A stretch of DNA of 64,000 nucleotides from Alteromonas sp. KC3 (GCF_016756315.1 NZ_AP024235.1:620001-684000), one strand, 5' to 3'. Numbered from the stretch's first letter, positions 1 to 9,338 are shown. Made by a program: numbers and translations. The notes: generated by a model not told the origin, from the sequence alone.

Positions 1-1357
1 CACGCGGTGGCTTGCTGTGAAGGTCAGGACGGTCAGACTCTTTAAGAATCAGCGGCTCATCGCCTTGTGCTATCTTAAGCAGTGCTGCCATTAACACTTC
101 AGGCGACGCTTCGTTTTCTTCTTTAATCATTTCAACGATTGGCATCAAGGTTTCGATGCTATCGTCCTGGGCTGCTTCAGCAACCGACTGCTTAAAGCGG
201 CTTAGGCGCGTCTCGTTAATTTCGCTAATTGAAGGAATTGGCATTGCTTCAATAGGCTGCTTAGTGGTTTTCTCAATTGAGAACAACAAGCGCTTTTCAC
301 GGTGAGAGATAAATAGGATCGCATCACCTTGACGACCAGCACGGCCGGTACGGCCAATACGGTGAACATAAGATTCACTGTCGTATGGAATATCGAAGTT
401 GATAACGTGGCTTACACGCTCAACGTCAAGTCCACGAGCCACAACGTCGGTAGCAACAAGAATGTCAATTTGACCTTGTTTAAGCTTTTCTACCGTACGT
501 TCACGGGCTGCCTGAGGAATGTCGCCGTTTAGCGGCTCAACATCATAACCACGGGCAGATAGCTTGTCAGCGAGTTCAACGGTTGCCGTTTTGGTACGCA
601 CGAAAATAATCATGCCGTCGAACGCTTCCACTTCCATAATACGGGTTAGCGCTTCAAGCTTATGGTGCGGTGCTATCTGGCAGTAACGCTGGCGAATTGT
701 ACTTGCGGTACTTACCTTAGACGCAATTTTAACGTGCTTAGGGTCTTTTAAGTAACGCTGAGTAATTTTCTTAATTGGGCCAGGCATGGTTGCCGAGAAC
801 AGCGCAGTTTGGCGCTCCTCTGGTGCGTGGCTAAGAATAAGCTCAACATCATCAATAAAGCCCATGCGAAGCATTTCGTCTGCCTCGTCTAGAACAAGGA
901 ACTTAAGTTCACTTAAATCTAGCGTTTTACGCTTAATGTGGTCGATGATACGGCCTGGTGTTCCTACAACAACCTGTACGCCGCGCTTAAGCTGGCGAAT
1001 TTGGTTGTCGTACGACTGACCGCCGTATACTGGTAGTACTTTAATTTTTTGACTAAAGCTCGCATAAACCTGAAACGCCTCTGCAACCTGAATAGCTAAT
1101 TCACGGGTTGGGGCCAATACCAGTAATTGCGGCTTACGTTGCTCAGGATCGATATTTGCCAACATGGGCAGGGCAAACGCAGCGGTTTTTCCTGTCCCTG
1201 TCTGTGCCTGACCGAGTAAATCGTGCCCTTCAAGTAAAAGCGGAATACTTTCAGCTTGAATAGGAGACGGCTTCTCGTAGCCAACTTTTTCAAGGGCTTG
1301 TAAGATAGGTTCTGGTAAATTGAGGTCTTTAAATGTCATGTCGACAGTTGTGGTCAT
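1..1357 (-). CDS. deaD: DEAD-box ATP-dependent RNA helicase, DeaD/CsdA-like (3' end outside window)
   Basis: ATP-dependent RNA helicase of the DeaD (CsdA) type, which remodels structured RNA in ribosome assembly, mRNA turnover and cold adaptation. About 452 codons are visible before the gene runs off the left edge. The reading frame shows the Walker A motif AQTGTGKT at residues 51-58, PTREL, a TPGR motif, DEAD at 157-160, SAT, and then the C-terminal helicase motifs ARGLD and HRIGRTGRAG. After these comes a segment aligning with the start of the DeaD C-terminal region; any RNA-binding domain lies outside the window. The ATG at 1357 has an AGGA about 6 nt upstream; an in-frame ATG at 1339 is the alternative. 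The family call is sure. DeaD rather than another paralogue rests on close resemblance through the core. Confidence 0.93.
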   Translation of the reverse strand, partial: MTTTVDMTFKDLNLPEPILQALEKVGYEKPSPIQAESIPLLLEGHDLLGQAQTGTGKTAAFALPMLANIDPEQRKPQLLVLAPTRELAIQVAEAFQVYASFSQKIKVLPVYGGQSYDNQIRQLKRGVQVVVGTPGRIIDHIKRKTLDLSELKFLVLDEADEMLRMGFIDDVELILSHAPEERQTALFSATMPGPIKKITQRYLKDPKHVKIASKVSTASTIRQRYCQIAPHHKLEALTRIMEVEAFDGMIIFVRTKTATVELADKLSARGYDVEPLNGDIPQAARERTVEKLKQGQIDILVATDVVARGLDVERVSHVINFDIPYDSESYVHRIGRTGRAGRQGDAILFISHREKRLLFSIEKTTKQPIEAMPIPSISEINETRLSRFKQSVAEAAQDDSIETLMPIVEMIKEENEASPEVLMAALLKIAQGDEPLILKESDRPDLHSKPPR

Positions 1358-1650
1358 TAAGGATCCTGGTGCATTAAGTAAGGAGGGTGCGGCATACGAT
1401 TAAACCGTACTTTTTCGGTTTAGTATCGCAAGACGCTATACAGCGATGAACTGGCCTTTCGGGCAAGTTTTAAGAGCTTATTTCTAGCGTATTTCGCGAT
1501 ATGCTTGCCAGCAATGTTGCAAAAACCCGTATTATATTCGAATAATGGCAAGGTTGCCACGAAATTGAACAATAATGATGAAAAAATAGGCAGTATTTAT
1601 GTCTATAATACGACGACTACAAAAATAATTAGCTAGGGCAAGGAATTAGA
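1358..1650. promoter_or_regulatory. Divergent intergenic region between helicase and prsT-like gene
   Basis: About 290 bp with no convincing gene. On the helicase side the 5' untranslated region can form a short hairpin (1402-1424, TAAACCG pairing with CGGTTTA). On the prsT side there is an AT-rich patch near 1530-1540 with TATTAT/TATATT that could be a -10, but no well-spaced -35 was found. Long structured leaders are known for cold-shock helicase genes; whether this one is regulatory is not shown by the sequence. Confidence 0.35.
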
Positions 1651-4425
1651 ATGAAAAAGCACACGCCTATTAAAACAGTGACACGAATGTCAGTGGCCGC
1701 GTTACTACTAAGCTCACTCATTACTGGGTGTAGTGAGAAATCCATGGAGAGCCATTTAGAAGAGGCTCGCGGTTATGTCGCTGCCCAGCAGCTTGATGCG
1801 GCTATTGTTGAATATAAAAATGCCATTCAAAAGTCGCCAGATTCACCTCAACCTCGATTCGAGCTGGGAAAACTCTATCTTCAAAAACAAAATTTCGCGG
1901 CAGCTGAAAAAGAATTGAATAAAGCGATGGAGTTAGGGCAGTCAGCTGGCGAGGTTATACCCATGCTGTCGTTAGCCTATCAACAGTCAGGGGCTGAAAA
2001 TGCCTTGGCTGATGTAGATTATCGCGCTAAGGGTATGACAGCAGTTGAATCGGCAGAAGTAGGCTTTTATAAGCTTCAAGCTCTCATGCAGCTTGGTAAA
2101 CAAGATGAAGCGGTAACATTAATCGAAGATCTTTCTACACTCGACACATCGTCTGTTTATAAAGGGCTTATCGATAGCTACGTTTATATCATAGACAATG
2201 ATTTAGAAGGTGCGCTGAGCGCAACTCAGGCATTGCGTGAGCAAGCGCCAAATAACAAAGACGTGTTGCAACAGCTCGCGAAACTTTATCTACAAGGGGG
2301 AGAATCGCAAAAGGCAGCGGAAGTCTACGGCGATTATGTGTCAGCATACCCCAATGACATTACCAGTAAGTTTGCTTATGCCGCACTACTTGTCGAGGAA
2401 CGAGACCTTGATAAGGCAGAGCCAATCGTTGATGAACTGTTGAAGTTAAATGACGCTCATCCACTACTTAACACCTTTAAAGGCATTATTGAGTCTGCCA
2501 AGGGTAACTATGCGAATGCACTATCTTATCTTGAAATAGCTGTACAAAACGGGCGTAGCGATCAGGTCGTCAGGTTAGTGGCAGGCTTTAGTGCTTATCA
2601 AATTCAAGATTTTGAGTCGGCACAGCGCCACCTCACCATGATTGCATCTGGACTACCTGATAACCATCCAGGATTACGCATGCTTGCCGACAGCATGCTT
2701 CAACTTGGCGAAAATGATGAAGCCCTTGCAGTGCTTAACCGCGTAGAAGGCGCACAAAGCGCAGATGCTGCGCTTTTCTCAAAGGCGAGCTATCAGTTGC
2801 TAAGAGACGGCAACGTTCAGGGCGCAAAACAAATGGTGGAACGCTCCGAGGCAGTCAGTACCAATGCTGAAGACTTGTCGCGATTAGGTATTCTTCAACT
2901 GTCGCTCAACGACATAGAAGGGATAGTGAATCTCGAGCAAGCCGTTGACAAAGCGCCCCAGTCAGCCACAACACAAGGCACCTTAATTCGCGCTTATATT
3001 GCCACTAATCAGCTTGAAAAGGCAAAGCAGTCAGCACTGGCATGGCATGAAGCCACGCCGGATGCATCAACCCCATTGGTTTATTTAGCAAGCATTGCGA
3101 TTGCCCAAACGGACTATGAAGCGGCGAGCAATTACCTTGATAAAGCGACACAATTAACCAAGGACGACGTTGAAGTGACTTATGCAAGAGCAAAACTGCT
3201 AATTGCACAAGATAAAAAAGATGACGCCATTGCACTGATAAAGTCGATACTTAAAACGTCTCCAACAGACGCGCAAGCCATATCGATGTGGTATGCCTTG
3301 GCTGTGGAGCAAGACAATGTAAAAGAGGTGATTGATTACGCACAGCAGCAGCTGGCTTCTCAACCAAATGAGGCAGGGCTTCGCTTACTCGTTGCTCGTA
3401 TGTATTCGTTAGAAGGTGATCTGGATAAAACACTATCGCTGCTAAACGATATTCAAGCTGATGAGACTACGCCGATTGCTTATTGGAATCTAAAAGGGCA
3501 AGCACTTGTTGCCACCAACAAAGTGGCCGATGCTACCGCGTTTTTTGACCGCTGGTTGTCATTTTACCCGCAAGATAAAAATGCAGTATTGGGTAAGCTC
3601 TTAATCCTCGATTCACAAAAACAATTCGCGAGCGGCTTAACGCTTGTAGACAAAACCCTTGAAAAGCGAAGTGATGCACAGCTTACTTTGCTGAAAGCCT
3701 ATTTTCATAGTCGTTTAGGCCAAGCAAAACCGGCGTGGACTATTATTAATGCGACGAATGACGAGGTGCGGGCATTACCTTTTGTAAGAGGTGTTATTGC
3801 GAGGTTGCACTTAGTAGAACGCAAACCACAAGAGGCTGTACCACACGCTGAAGCTGCATATGACGCCACGCAAAATGCCGATAATGCATTATTGCTAACG
3901 GCTGCCTACGAAATGTCGGGTGAGAAAGACAAAGCGTTTGCGTTCTTGGAAAAGCACGTGAAGTCCCATCAAAATGATATACAAAGTAGTATGTTGTTAG
4001 CAGAGCGACAATTGCCCAAAGACAGAAAGGCGGCAATGACAACGTATGAAGACATTTTGAAGATAAACCCCCAAAACTTTGTTGTACTTAATAATTTGGC
4101 GTATTTAAATTTAGAAGATAATAAGCTGAAGCGTGCCGAAGAGTTGGCAAAACGTGCTGTTGCTATTCAGCCTGAGAACGCTGAAACGAAAGATACGTTG
4201 GCACAAATCTATATCGCAAAGGGCAACAAAGAAGATGCGCTCAAGCTATACGATGAAATGTTAGTAAAACCTATTGCCAGTGATGAAGTGTATCTCAATT
4301 ACGTAGAGCTACTGTTGCAACTGGATAAGAAGCAATTAGCGCAACGTCGTCTTGCCAGCAGAGAGTTCACCTCATCAGTGTCAAAAGACAGAGTAGACAG
4401 CTTGAAAACCACATATGGTATCTAG
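1651..4425 (+). CDS. prsT: TPR-repeat lipoprotein, PrsT-like (PEP-CTERM/exopolysaccharide-associated)
   Basis: Large TPR protein resembling the PrsT family, which accompanies PEP-CTERM/exosortase and exopolysaccharide loci. Its biochemical role is not established. The 924 residues start with a lipoprotein signal: positive N-terminus, hydrophobic stretch, and lipobox LITGC with Cys27. The remainder is almost entirely helical TPR-type repeats (A/G/P patterns such as 'AAAEKELNKAMELGQ' and, near the C-terminus, the 'NPQNFVVLNNLAYLNLEDNK' unit). It is probably anchored in the outer membrane facing the periplasm. It stands alone, transcribed away from the helicase and closed by a strong terminator; no exosortase, PEP-CTERM substrate or polysaccharide gene lies nearby. 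The start ATG has AAGGA about 8 nt upstream. The family assignment is by resemblance. Confidence 0.8.
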   Translation: MKKHTPIKTVTRMSVAALLLSSLITGCSEKSMESHLEEARGYVAAQQLDAAIVEYKNAIQKSPDSPQPRFELGKLYLQKQNFAAAEKELNKAMELGQSAGEVIPMLSLAYQQSGAENALADVDYRAKGMTAVESAEVGFYKLQALMQLGKQDEAVTLIEDLSTLDTSSVYKGLIDSYVYIIDNDLEGALSATQALREQAPNNKDVLQQLAKLYLQGGESQKAAEVYGDYVSAYPNDITSKFAYAALLVEERDLDKAEPIVDELLKLNDAHPLLNTFKGIIESAKGNYANALSYLEIAVQNGRSDQVVRLVAGFSAYQIQDFESAQRHLTMIASGLPDNHPGLRMLADSMLQLGENDEALAVLNRVEGAQSADAALFSKASYQLLRDGNVQGAKQMVERSEAVSTNAEDLSRLGILQLSLNDIEGIVNLEQAVDKAPQSATTQGTLIRAYIATNQLEKAKQSALAWHEATPDASTPLVYLASIAIAQTDYEAASNYLDKATQLTKDDVEVTYARAKLLIAQDKKDDAIALIKSILKTSPTDAQAISMWYALAVEQDNVKEVIDYAQQQLASQPNEAGLRLLVARMYSLEGDLDKTLSLLNDIQADETTPIAYWNLKGQALVATNKVADATAFFDRWLSFYPQDKNAVLGKLLILDSQKQFASGLTLVDKTLEKRSDAQLTLLKAYFHSRLGQAKPAWTIINATNDEVRALPFVRGVIARLHLVERKPQEAVPHAEAAYDATQNADNALLLTAAYEMSGEKDKAFAFLEKHVKSHQNDIQSSMLLAERQLPKDRKAAMTTYEDILKINPQNFVVLNNLAYLNLEDNKLKRAEELAKRAVAIQPENAETKDTLAQIYIAKGNKEDALKLYDEMLVKPIASDEVYLNYVELLLQLDKKQLAQRRLASREFTSSVSKDRVDSLKTTYGI

Positions 4426-4511
4426 TGGGGAAAACCTACAAGATAAAAGCCTCTCTGTTTCGATGACCGTTTTACAAGCGGCAACGCTATTTAGGACGGG
4501 TCAGGGGTAAT

Positions 4512-4553
4512 AAAAAAGGCCACTTCATTTATTATTGTGAAGTGGCCTTTTTT
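4512..4553. terminator. Bidirectional intrinsic terminator (prsT / ion channel)
   Basis: Perfect inverted repeat of 16 nt on each side (AAAAAAGGCCACTTCA and its complement) around a 10-nt loop. The flanking A- and T-runs make it work on both strands, between the convergent prsT-like and ion-channel genes. Confidence 0.93.
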
Positions 4554-4570
4554 GACTGAAGTTGGCAAGC

Positions 4571-5410
4571 TTATTTTGGCGCTATATCAGCCTGTTTTAG
4601 CTGCGCTTTTAAGGCTTTGAGTTCATCCATTACGTCTTTGAGCGTTGGCTCCACGTTGCCTTGCGCTACTTGCTCAGCGAGCAGCTCCGCTTGCTTTTCA
4701 GCGCGTGCCTTTTCGTTTTCGCGCTCCATCACGTTCACCACGATACCGATAACCATGTTTAAAAAAGCAAATGCGGTAAAGAAGATAAACGTAAGATAAA
4801 AAATCCAACTTAGTGAATAGACCTCTTGTGTTTCATACATCACGTCAGTCCAATCTTCAAACGTCATTATTCTAAATAACGTCAACATGGATATCGTGAT
4901 ATCGCCCCACAATACTGGGTTAATATTTTCAAATAACGTGCTGCCAACAGCAGCGTAAATATAGAAAATAATAAACATCAGCAACATTACATAGCCGAGT
5001 TGAGGCAGCGCTTTCACCAGTGATACCAGTAAAATGCGAAGCTCAGGAATGATTGATATCATCCTAAGTACTCTAAATACCCTAACTAGCCGTGCAATAA
5101 GAGCTAATTCGGTGTCGTCGGCTGGAATTAAGCTGATAATCACAATTAAGGTGTCAAACCAGTTCCAGAAGCTTTTAAAAAAGTAGCGTTTGCGTTTTTC
5201 AGCCAGAAAACGAATGGTGATCTCTGTTAGGAAAAACGCACTGATAAACCAATCTAAGAACAGGGTTATTGAAGAAAACCCTGCGGGAAGTTCGTAGGTT
5301 TTTGCGCCAACTAACAGCGCTGAAATCACGATAACGCTGATAACGAAGGCTTCAAACCATTTGTTAGCACGAATTCGTTCAAATTTATTTTGAAGTTCAG
5401 AGGCTTGCAT
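4571..5410 (-). CDS. Single-domain voltage-gated cation channel (NaChBac superfamily)
   Basis: Inner-membrane ion channel with one six-helix domain, expected to act as a homotetramer. The 279 residues contain S1-S4 followed by the S5-pore-S6 unit. S4 carries arginines at every third position (R107, R110, R113, R116), the voltage sensor signature. The pore has TLFRIMTFEDWTDV around residues 177-190. The filter reads FEDWTD where NaChBac has LESWAS, so it has two extra aspartates at the positions known to confer calcium selectivity when engineered. S6 contains FLNMVIGIVVNVM. The C-terminus (230-275) is a charged coiled coil, typical of the tetramerisation bundle. The gene is monocistronic and convergent with prsT. 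Ion selectivity is inferred, not shown. Confidence 0.9.
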   Translation of the reverse strand: MQASELQNKFERIRANKWFEAFVISVIVISALLVGAKTYELPAGFSSITLFLDWFISAFFLTEITIRFLAEKRKRYFFKSFWNWFDTLIVIISLIPADDTELALIARLVRVFRVLRMISIIPELRILLVSLVKALPQLGYVMLLMFIIFYIYAAVGSTLFENINPVLWGDITISMLTLFRIMTFEDWTDVMYETQEVYSLSWIFYLTFIFFTAFAFLNMVIGIVVNVMERENEKARAEKQAELLAEQVAQGNVEPTLKDVMDELKALKAQLKQADIAPK

Positions 5411-5524
5411 TTTTGTAAATCACTCGAGAATCAATCTATCAACCAAAGGGCTTGAGGTAAGCCACAATGGCGCTATACTAGTTTGGTTGAATATCTGCAT
5501 AGGCAGAAAATAAGGGGCCTAATC

Positions 5525-5677
5525 ATGGACGATGAATTACGTTTGTTGCAAGAAAAATTACGTTCTGTTTCTGCGCGTCTCAGCAATTTTTCGCTTAATA
5601 AACAAAGTGCAGAAGCGCTTCGAGCAGAATATAAGCAGCTCTTACTGGCGTTGGAAAAATTCACACCTTCCCGTTAG
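5525..5677 (+). CDS. Small coiled-coil protein of unknown function (50 aa)
   Basis: Predicted 50-residue protein, highly charged and with heptad-like leucines (LRLLQEKLRSVSARL), so probably a short coiled coil. The start at 5525 is preferred because AAGGGG lies 7-9 nt upstream; a longer frame from 5483 would have no such site and begins in promoter-like sequence. It sits alone between the channel gene and tolC and points at tolC. I do not recognise a family. Size and general layout recall small proteins such as SlyX, but the sequence does not establish that. Confidence 0.55.
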   Translation: MDDELRLLQEKLRSVSARLSNFSLNKQSAEALRAEYKQLLLALEKFTPSR

Positions 5678-5724
5678 GTATCACGCTAATTGTAAGTAAT
5701 ACAGTTTCACCTGTCTTTACACAC

Positions 5725-5751
5725 AAAAAAGGGCAGCTTTCGCCACCCTTT
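5725..5751 (-). terminator. Intrinsic terminator of tolC
   Basis: On the minus strand AAAGGGTGGC pairs with GCTGCCCTTT around a GAAA tetraloop (two G-U pairs), followed by six T. It lies just after the tolC stop codon. Confidence 0.85.
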
Positions 5752-5772
5752 ATCGCGAGTCTCAATTACCGA

Positions 5773-7155
5773 CTAGTTTGATTTTGCCGCTATCAAACCG
5801 CGGTTTAATGTTTCAACACCTTCGCCAGTCAGTGTGCCTGCCGCTTGCTTAAGCGTTACAACCGATTGAATAAAGTCATAACGAGCCCCAGCAAGGTTAC
5901 GCTGTGCGTCAAACAAGTTACGAGTACTGTCTAATACGTCAACAATAGTACGCGTACCCACATCAAAACCTGCCTCTGTCGCTTTAAGTGCACTGTTTGC
6001 CGAAACAACCGATTGCTCTAATGCGCGAATACGTGACACTGCCGCTCTTAAGTCGTTAAACGAACGGCGCACACTTTGCACTGTTTGGCGATGTGCTTGC
6101 TCTAGTTGTTCGCTTGCCACTACATAGTTATGACGGGCTTGCGCAGTGCTCGCAACAACGCGGCCACCTTGATAAATAGGGATGCTAAGCTGTGCATTTA
6201 AGCGCAATGAATCTTGAGTAGGCAAGTTAGCTTCTGGTTGCGTACCGATAGTCTGGTCTACATCATCTTTGGTGTAACGCGCGGTAAATGACAACGTTGG
6301 GTAATGTCCTGCGCGTGCTGCCGCAATATCATCTTCAGCAATATCTTTGCCTAGGCGCTGAACCATCAAAGACAAGTTACGTTCTTCTGCAATTTTTAGC
6401 CATTCTTCAACGGTTGAAGGTTGTGGCAACGTTGCACTAAAACGCTCAGTACTCAGTACGCTTAGGCCAGAGTGGTACTTACCTGTAATAACGCGCAAAT
6501 CTTCTAACGCAATTTCAACATCGTTCTCAGCTTGAATTTCACGGGCTACAGTGTTGTCAAAATTAGCTTGGGCTTCATGCACGTCAGTGATAGCGGTTAG
6601 GCCCACTTCAAAGCGTTGCTTGGTTTGTTCAAGCTGTCTTTCAATGGCACGTTTTTCCGCTTTAATGAATTCCAAGTTATCTTGTGCGCGAAGTACGGCC
6701 AAATAAGCTGTTACAGTACGGGTAATAAGATCTTGTACTTGAAGCGCATACTGAGAGTCACTTTGTTGAGCAACCTTTTCGGCACGGCCCAAGTTAACCC
6801 AGTTAGTGTGGTCATAAATTGAAAAGCTGGCTTCTACACCTTTTTGAAGTGTTGTTTGCTCAAAGTCTAGAAGCGGGAAGCTGAACCCGACAAGTTCACC
6901 ATTATCATCGCTAATAGGAACGGTGTTAGCACTTGTAGCATCTACGTCGGTGTAAGAAATAAAGGCTGAAATTTGTGGTAAAAGATTAGCGCGGCTAATA
7001 CTAATTCCTTCAAACGCAGCATCACGTTGCGCTTTCGCTTGGTTTACCACTGGGTCGTTTGCCAGTGCTTGTTGATAAACCTGCATAAGGTCATCGGCTA
7101 AAGCACTCGTGGTCATTGAGATCCCGACTACCAGCGACAGAAGTGTTCGTTTCAT
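5773..7155 (-). CDS. tolC: TolC family outer membrane efflux channel
   Basis: Outer-membrane channel and periplasmic tunnel protein used by tripartite efflux pumps and type I secretion. 460 residues, the usual TolC length. A signal peptide ends at ALA/DD (residues 18-22). The mature protein opens with the family's 'DLMQVYQQALANDPVV' start, and the two repeated halves each carry long alanine- and glutamine-rich helices (for example 'QRFEVGLTAITDVHEAQANFD' and 'TEAGFDVGTRTIVDVLDSTRNLFDAQRN'). It is divergent from nudF. The tolC-nudF-yqiB-cpdA-yqiA-parE arrangement matches E. coli and supports true TolC rather than a paralogue. An AGGAAG lies upstream of the ATG. Confidence 0.95.
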   Translation of the reverse strand: MKRTLLSLVVGISMTTSALADDLMQVYQQALANDPVVNQAKAQRDAAFEGISISRANLLPQISAFISYTDVDATSANTVPISDDNGELVGFSFPLLDFEQTTLQKGVEASFSIYDHTNWVNLGRAEKVAQQSDSQYALQVQDLITRTVTAYLAVLRAQDNLEFIKAEKRAIERQLEQTKQRFEVGLTAITDVHEAQANFDNTVAREIQAENDVEIALEDLRVITGKYHSGLSVLSTERFSATLPQPSTVEEWLKIAEERNLSLMVQRLGKDIAEDDIAAARAGHYPTLSFTARYTKDDVDQTIGTQPEANLPTQDSLRLNAQLSIPIYQGGRVVASTAQARHNYVVASEQLEQAHRQTVQSVRRSFNDLRAAVSRIRALEQSVVSANSALKATEAGFDVGTRTIVDVLDSTRNLFDAQRNLAGARYDFIQSVVTLKQAAGTLTGEGVETLNRGLIAAKSN

Positions 7156-7453
7156 GCTTACGTCTTCCTGTTGTGTTCAAGTTGTGTCGCCTTTATTAAT
7201 GTCATGGCGACTAATTAAAACCAAGTGTATGAAAATTCAATCACAAACCGAAAGTCCAAACTCGTAACAGTCTTCGTTTAACTGTAACAGAATATGTGAT
7301 CTACCCACGCAATTTTTATAGTAATAAACGACTTATAAATTGAGTTTTCTTTTTATTAATACACATCATACCTTGTGAATTTCTCACGTGTACACGGTTG
7401 ATGTGTAAATGTACTATGTATGATAAATCTATTTGAACCATAAGTGTCTGCAA
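7156..7453. promoter_or_regulatory. Divergent promoter region tolC / nudF
   Basis: About 300 bp, AT-rich, no gene. Several TATA-like stretches face nudF (for example near 7415-7425), but no promoter could be assigned with good spacing. A TGTGA-N5-TCACG motif at about 7374-7388 resembles a CRP site but its spacer is one base short. Confidence 0.3.
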
Positions 7454-8080
7454 ATGAGCAAGGAATTCCTTTCATTTACCTCAAATGACGTCGAAATTAC
7501 CGACATAAAGCCAGTGTTTCGTGGTTTCTTTACCATGAACGAGTATCAATTTAAGCACAAATGCTTTAACGGCGAATGGAGTTCCACTGTGAAACGCGAA
7601 ATTTTTGAGCGCGGTCACGCGGTAGGAGTACTGCCATACGATCCGCATTTACAAGAGTTCGTGCTAATCGAGCAGATAAGAATTGGGGCACTAGCCACTT
7701 CTTCAAGCCCCTGGCTGATAGAAATTATCGCAGGGATGATTGATGAAGGGGAAACAGAGGAGTCAGTCTGCCACAGAGAGTCATTAGAAGAAGCGGGAAT
7801 TACACTAGATAAATTGACCAAAGCGCTGAGCTATTTATCGAGTCCAGGCGGCACGACAGAACGATTGCATATATTTATTGCCCAAACCGATGCCAGTAAA
7901 GCGCAAGGCATACATGGCCTCGACTCTGAGTCAGAAGACATAAAAGTGCATCGCGTTAAAGAGAGTACAGCACTTGAATGGCTGGAAAATGGCCATATTG
8001 ACAACGCCGCGGCAGTAATTGCGCTACAATGGTTCTTTATGCACAAAACTCAACTCTTGGAGCAATGGCAGGCATCGTGA
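7454..8080 (+). CDS. nudF: ADP-ribose diphosphatase NudF (Nudix)
   Basis: Cytoplasmic Nudix hydrolase splitting ADP-ribose to AMP and ribose 5-phosphate. From the ATG at 7454 it has 208 residues, almost exactly the E. coli length. The Nudix box is complete at residues 94-116, G-x5-E-x7-RE-x2-EE-x-G-I, with REsLEEAGI. An upstream in-frame TTG at 7433 would add seven residues; the ATG was chosen because it fits the family length, although no strong ribosome binding site is visible for either. It is the first gene of a tightly packed run with yqiB and cpdA, whose reading frames overlap. Confidence 0.93.
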   Translation: MSKEFLSFTSNDVEITDIKPVFRGFFTMNEYQFKHKCFNGEWSSTVKREIFERGHAVGVLPYDPHLQEFVLIEQIRIGALATSSSPWLIEIIAGMIDEGETEESVCHRESLEEAGITLDKLTKALSYLSSPGGTTERLHIFIAQTDASKAQGIHGLDSESEDIKVHRVKESTALEWLENGHIDNAAAVIALQWFFMHKTQLLEQWQAS

Positions 8081-8517
8081 CTCAACGTAATAACAGAAAG
8101 TATGTACCTCATCTTCCTTCTATGCAGGCTTTGTGCGAGCTAAATTACTCGCATGTGCTGCGTATATTGCCAGATTGCGATACGGAAGATTTAAGCTATG
8201 CATTTTCTGTTGGTAAAGGGTTGTCTTACGAAATTCGCATTGTAGAGTCTGCGCGCTACACCAGCACACTTAGTATTGTGCAAACCACCAAAGAGCTTCC
8301 TGCATACTTAACGCCGTCCATGACGGTGCGTCTTTATCACGATGCTCGCATGGCCGAAGTGATAAGTAGCCAAAACACGGGCGCATTGCAGCCATCATAC
8401 GATTACCCTAATTTAAAAATGCGGCAGCGAAACGAAAAGCATATGGTAAATATCTTTTTGGCTGAGTGGCTGAGTTTTTGTCTTCAACATGCCTCAAATA
8501 TAACGTCTGAAGCGTGA
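8065..8517 (+). CDS. yqiB: YqiB family protein (DUF1249)
   Basis: Conserved protein of unknown biochemical role, regularly found between nudF and cpdA in gammaproteobacteria. About 150 residues; the conserved part runs from 'RKYVPHLPSMQALCELNY' to 'RNEKHMVNIFLAEWLSFCL', including 'SMTVRLYHDARMAEV'. The start is uncertain: ATG 8065 overlaps nudF by 16 nt, while GTG 8077 would make the GTGA stop/start overlap seen at the next junction. A GGAG at 8059-8062 is 2 nt from the first and 14 nt from the second, so neither is ideal. The longer frame from 8029 is unlikely. Confidence 0.88.
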   Translation: MAGIVTQRNNRKYVPHLPSMQALCELNYSHVLRILPDCDTEDLSYAFSVGKGLSYEIRIVESARYTSTLSIVQTTKELPAYLTPSMTVRLYHDARMAEVISSQNTGALQPSYDYPNLKMRQRNEKHMVNIFLAEWLSFCLQHASNITSEA

Positions 8518-9338
8518 TTACTCTTATACAAATTAGTGACTGTCATTTACTGAAAGACAAAGATAAAAGCGGCTATGATGGCATTGCCCCATATTATGCG
8601 CTTGAGGCTGTGCTGCGTGATGTATCTCAAAGGCTAAGAGGCGCAAGAAGCTTAAGTGCCGATAGTGCAATTGTATTGGTAACGGGCGATATCAGTGGTG
8701 ACAATTCAAAAGAGAGTTACATCCACTTTCTGTCATTAATGAAACAGTATATCGAAGCGCAAGGCGTGTCGTGGTTTGCCATAGCGGGGAATCACGATAA
8801 CAATGCGCACTTTGACGCATTATTAACAGAGCATATATTAACAGCAGGCTCGCCAATACATATCGCCAACTGGCTTATTCACGGCTGTGATACAAGGCAC
8901 CCTTACGATAAACATGGTGCTGGGGGCAGTGCAAAGCAACAAGACGTCATTGCGATAGAAAAAGTATGTGACGCTAATCAAGCCGCTCAAATACCTCATC
9001 GTCCGTTATTTCATATAGTCGCGTTACATCATCATGTTCTTCCTTCACAGAGTTGGATGGATAAACACGCGCTAGCGGGGGCTGAGTATATCGAAGCCTT
9101 GGTTTCCCGTCAGTCGGGTATAAAGGCAGTATTGCACGGGCACGTGCATTCACCCATTCGTCAGCACATCGGTGAACGTGGCACGCCATCATATGGATGC
9201 CCGTCAAGCTGTTGGCAGTGGGCCATGCAAGAAACGTTTGGTACCAGTGAGGAAAGCCCAGGCTACCAGCAGTTTACCCTGTGCTATGATGGCACAGTAG
9301 AAGTAAATGTAAGACGCGTTGCCTATAAAAAGCACTAA
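8514..9338 (+). CDS. cpdA: 3',5'-cyclic AMP phosphodiesterase CpdA
   Basis: Metallophosphoesterase that hydrolyses cAMP to AMP and so tunes CRP signalling. 274 residues, as in E. coli. All calcineurin-like metal motifs are present: D9-x-H11, GD at 58-59, GNHD at 92-95, the HHH cluster in 'ALHHHVLPS', and GHVH near residue 210. Translation begins at a GTG that overlaps the yqiB stop (GTGA), implying coupling. It is the third gene of the nudF-yqiB-cpdA run; yqiA follows after 99 bp. Confidence 0.94.
   Translation: MITLIQISDCHLLKDKDKSGYDGIAPYYALEAVLRDVSQRLRGARSLSADSAIVLVTGDISGDNSKESYIHFLSLMKQYIEAQGVSWFAIAGNHDNNAHFDALLTEHILTAGSPIHIANWLIHGCDTRHPYDKHGAGGSAKQQDVIAIEKVCDANQAAQIPHRPLFHIVALHHHVLPSQSWMDKHALAGAEYIEALVSRQSGIKAVLHGHVHSPIRQHIGERGTPSYGCPSSCWQWAMQETFGTSEESPGYQQFTLCYDGTVEVNVRRVAYKKH

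Noticed and set aside
7372..7390. CRP site between tolC and nudF (TGTGA-N5-TCACG)
   Set aside because: The spacer is five instead of six bases and the second half-site ends in G; not strong enough to annotate.
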